This document shows positions 4,579 to 5,479 of a DNA stretch of 5,479 nucleotides, piece by piece. The notes beneath the pieces are model-generated. The model was not told the origin of the DNA. It ran no database searches and was given only the letters and a program-made list of their open reading frames with translations. The stretch spans positions 1 through 5,479 of the forward strand of contig JAABRW010000076.1 in NCBI GenBank assembly GCA_011390695.1, read 5' to 3'. Both the position numbers and the translations under genes were made by a program. Positions within the stretch are counted from its first letter, which is position 1; every line of letters begins with the position of its first letter. Source of the DNA: Desulfotignum sp. Its GTDB lineage: Bacteria > Desulfobacterota > Desulfobacteria > Desulfobacterales > Desulfobacteraceae.

Positions 4579-5479
4579 ATGTATTTTTCAAAAGCTAAGA
4601 TCTGTTTAATTGCGGTTGCCAGCGCGTTTTTTACATTTTTTTTATTTGCTGCAATGACGCATGCCTGTACAGGGGTGCGCCTTGTGGGAAAAGACGGAAC
4701 CGCGGTTTTCGGCCGGACCCAGGAGTGGGGAAAATTCGATCTCAATGCAAAGATTGCCGTCATTGCCCGGGGCACATCGTTTCAGGGCAGAACACCGGAA
4801 GGAAACACGGGCCTGCAATGGGATGCAGAATACGGGTTTGCGGGCACGCTGCTTATGGACCGGGTTTTCTGCACCGGATTGAACGAAAAAGGACTGGCCG
4901 CGGGATTTTTTTATCACGACGGCTTTGCCGGGTATGCTGATTTCGACGTCAAAAAAGCCGATCAATCAATGGCCCCGGGCGATGTCCTTTCTTTCATCCT
5001 TTCCAGCTTTTCAACCCTGGAAGAGGTGCGTGACGGCCTGACCCAGGAACATGTCGTGGCCGTGGTGGATCCTGATCTGCACAAAACAGTTCCCATGCAT
5101 CTGATGGTCACCGAACCCGGCGGAAAGTGCATGGTTATTGAATTCAAGGACGGTCAGGCGACATTTTTCGACAATCCCGTGGGCGTGATTGCCAACAACC
5201 CGACTTTTGACTGGCATTTGACCAATCTGCGCAATTACGGTTTTTTGTCCCAAAAGCCCTTTAAGGCTGAAAAATGGGGTGACCTGGAAATAACACCCCT
5301 GGCCGCAGGATCCGGGCTTCTCGGCCTGCCCGGGGATTTCACCTCCCCGTCCAGATTCGTGCGCGCAACTGTTTTTTCCCAGACCTCGCGCCCGACCGAT
5401 GGCGGCCTGGATACGGTGCAGGAAGTTTTCAGAATCCTGGACAGCTTCCAGCTTCCGGCCAGCCAGTCCGAGGGGACGG
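4579..5479 (+). CDS. Exported linear amide C-N hydrolase (choloylglycine hydrolase / penicillin V acylase family, C59), 3' truncated by window edge
   Basis: The frame opens at the ATG at 4579, which has AAGGAA (4567-4572) six bases upstream, and stays open to the end of the window: 300 residues, with perhaps 30-60 missing. A signal peptide (core about 8-25) ends MTHA, and residue 30 is cysteine in the context CTGVRL. In this Ntn-hydrolase family a processed N-terminal cysteine is the nucleophile, so cleavage after A29 would both export and activate the enzyme. Other family landmarks are FGRTQEW (44-50, arginine 46, with Glu where Asp is common), TGLNEKGL (99-106), IANNPTFDWHLTNLRNY (204-220, active-site asparagine region) and LPGDFTSPSRFVRA (250-263, catalytic arginine region). 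Relatives hydrolyse conjugated bile salts, penicillin V or N-acyl-homoserine lactones; which applies here cannot be read from the sequence. The Gram-negative, periplasmic type makes acyl-homoserine-lactone or another fatty-acyl amide more plausible than bile salts. Confidence 0.9.
   Translation, partial: MYFSKAKICLIAVASAFFTFFLFAAMTHACTGVRLVGKDGTAVFGRTQEWGKFDLNAKIAVIARGTSFQGRTPEGNTGLQWDAEYGFAGTLLMDRVFCTGLNEKGLAAGFFYHDGFAGYADFDVKKADQSMAPGDVLSFILSSFSTLEEVRDGLTQEHVVAVVDPDLHKTVPMHLMVTEPGGKCMVIEFKDGQATFFDNPVGVIANNPTFDWHLTNLRNYGFLSQKPFKAEKWGDLEITPLAAGSGLLGLPGDFTSPSRFVRATVFSQTSRPTDGGLDTVQEVFRILDSFQLPASQSEGT

Overview
The window reads as chromosomal DNA from a Gram-negative anaerobe, most likely a member of the Desulfobacterota (sulfate- or metal-reducing bacteria). 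This is inferred from three things: an exported eight-heme c-type cytochrome, a sigma-54 activator with a cysteine-containing 'CPWC' PAS domain of a kind I associate with that phylum, and an apparent -24/-12 promoter. The genus cannot be fixed from this sequence. All genes are on the + strand, coding density is high, and there are no RNA genes, insertion sequences, CRISPR arrays or phage genes.

Layout. (1) 1-693: the C-terminal part of an MscS-type mechanosensitive channel, with its start outside the window. (2) 694-850: a palindrome-rich intergenic stretch with a good sigma-70-like promoter (TTGACA-16-TGTAAT) whose -35 box lies inside a 16-bp operator-like palindrome. (3) 851-2596: a sigma-54-dependent activator with two PAS domains, an AAA+ ATPase domain and a Fis-type HTH, and no receiver domain. 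(4) 2597-2839: a regulatory region with a compact terminator, an overlapping perfect 24-bp palindrome, a second weaker inverted repeat, an A/T-rich stretch and a close match to the sigma-54 -24/-12 element. (5) 2840-3910: a periplasmic c-type cytochrome with eight CXXCH motifs. (6) 4021-4560: a LOG-family (lonely guy / 'lysine decarboxylase-like') nucleoside-5'-monophosphate phosphoribohydrolase. (7) 4579-5479: the first 300 residues of an exported Ntn-hydrolase of the choloylglycine hydrolase / penicillin V acylase family (peptidase family C59), running off the end of the window.

How they may work together. The most coherent reading is a two-gene regulatory module. The PAS-PAS-AAA+-HTH activator is expressed from its own sigma-70 promoter, senses a cytoplasmic cue (possibly redox, given two cysteine clusters in its PAS domains), binds the 24-bp palindrome about 165 bp upstream of the predicted start, and switches on the octaheme cytochrome through sigma-54. 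The LOG gene and the C59 amidase, separated by 18 nt, look like one transcription unit; no convincing terminator separates them from the cytochrome, so read-through is possible. The function of the cytochrome, the inducing signal and the acylase substrate cannot be deduced from this sequence.
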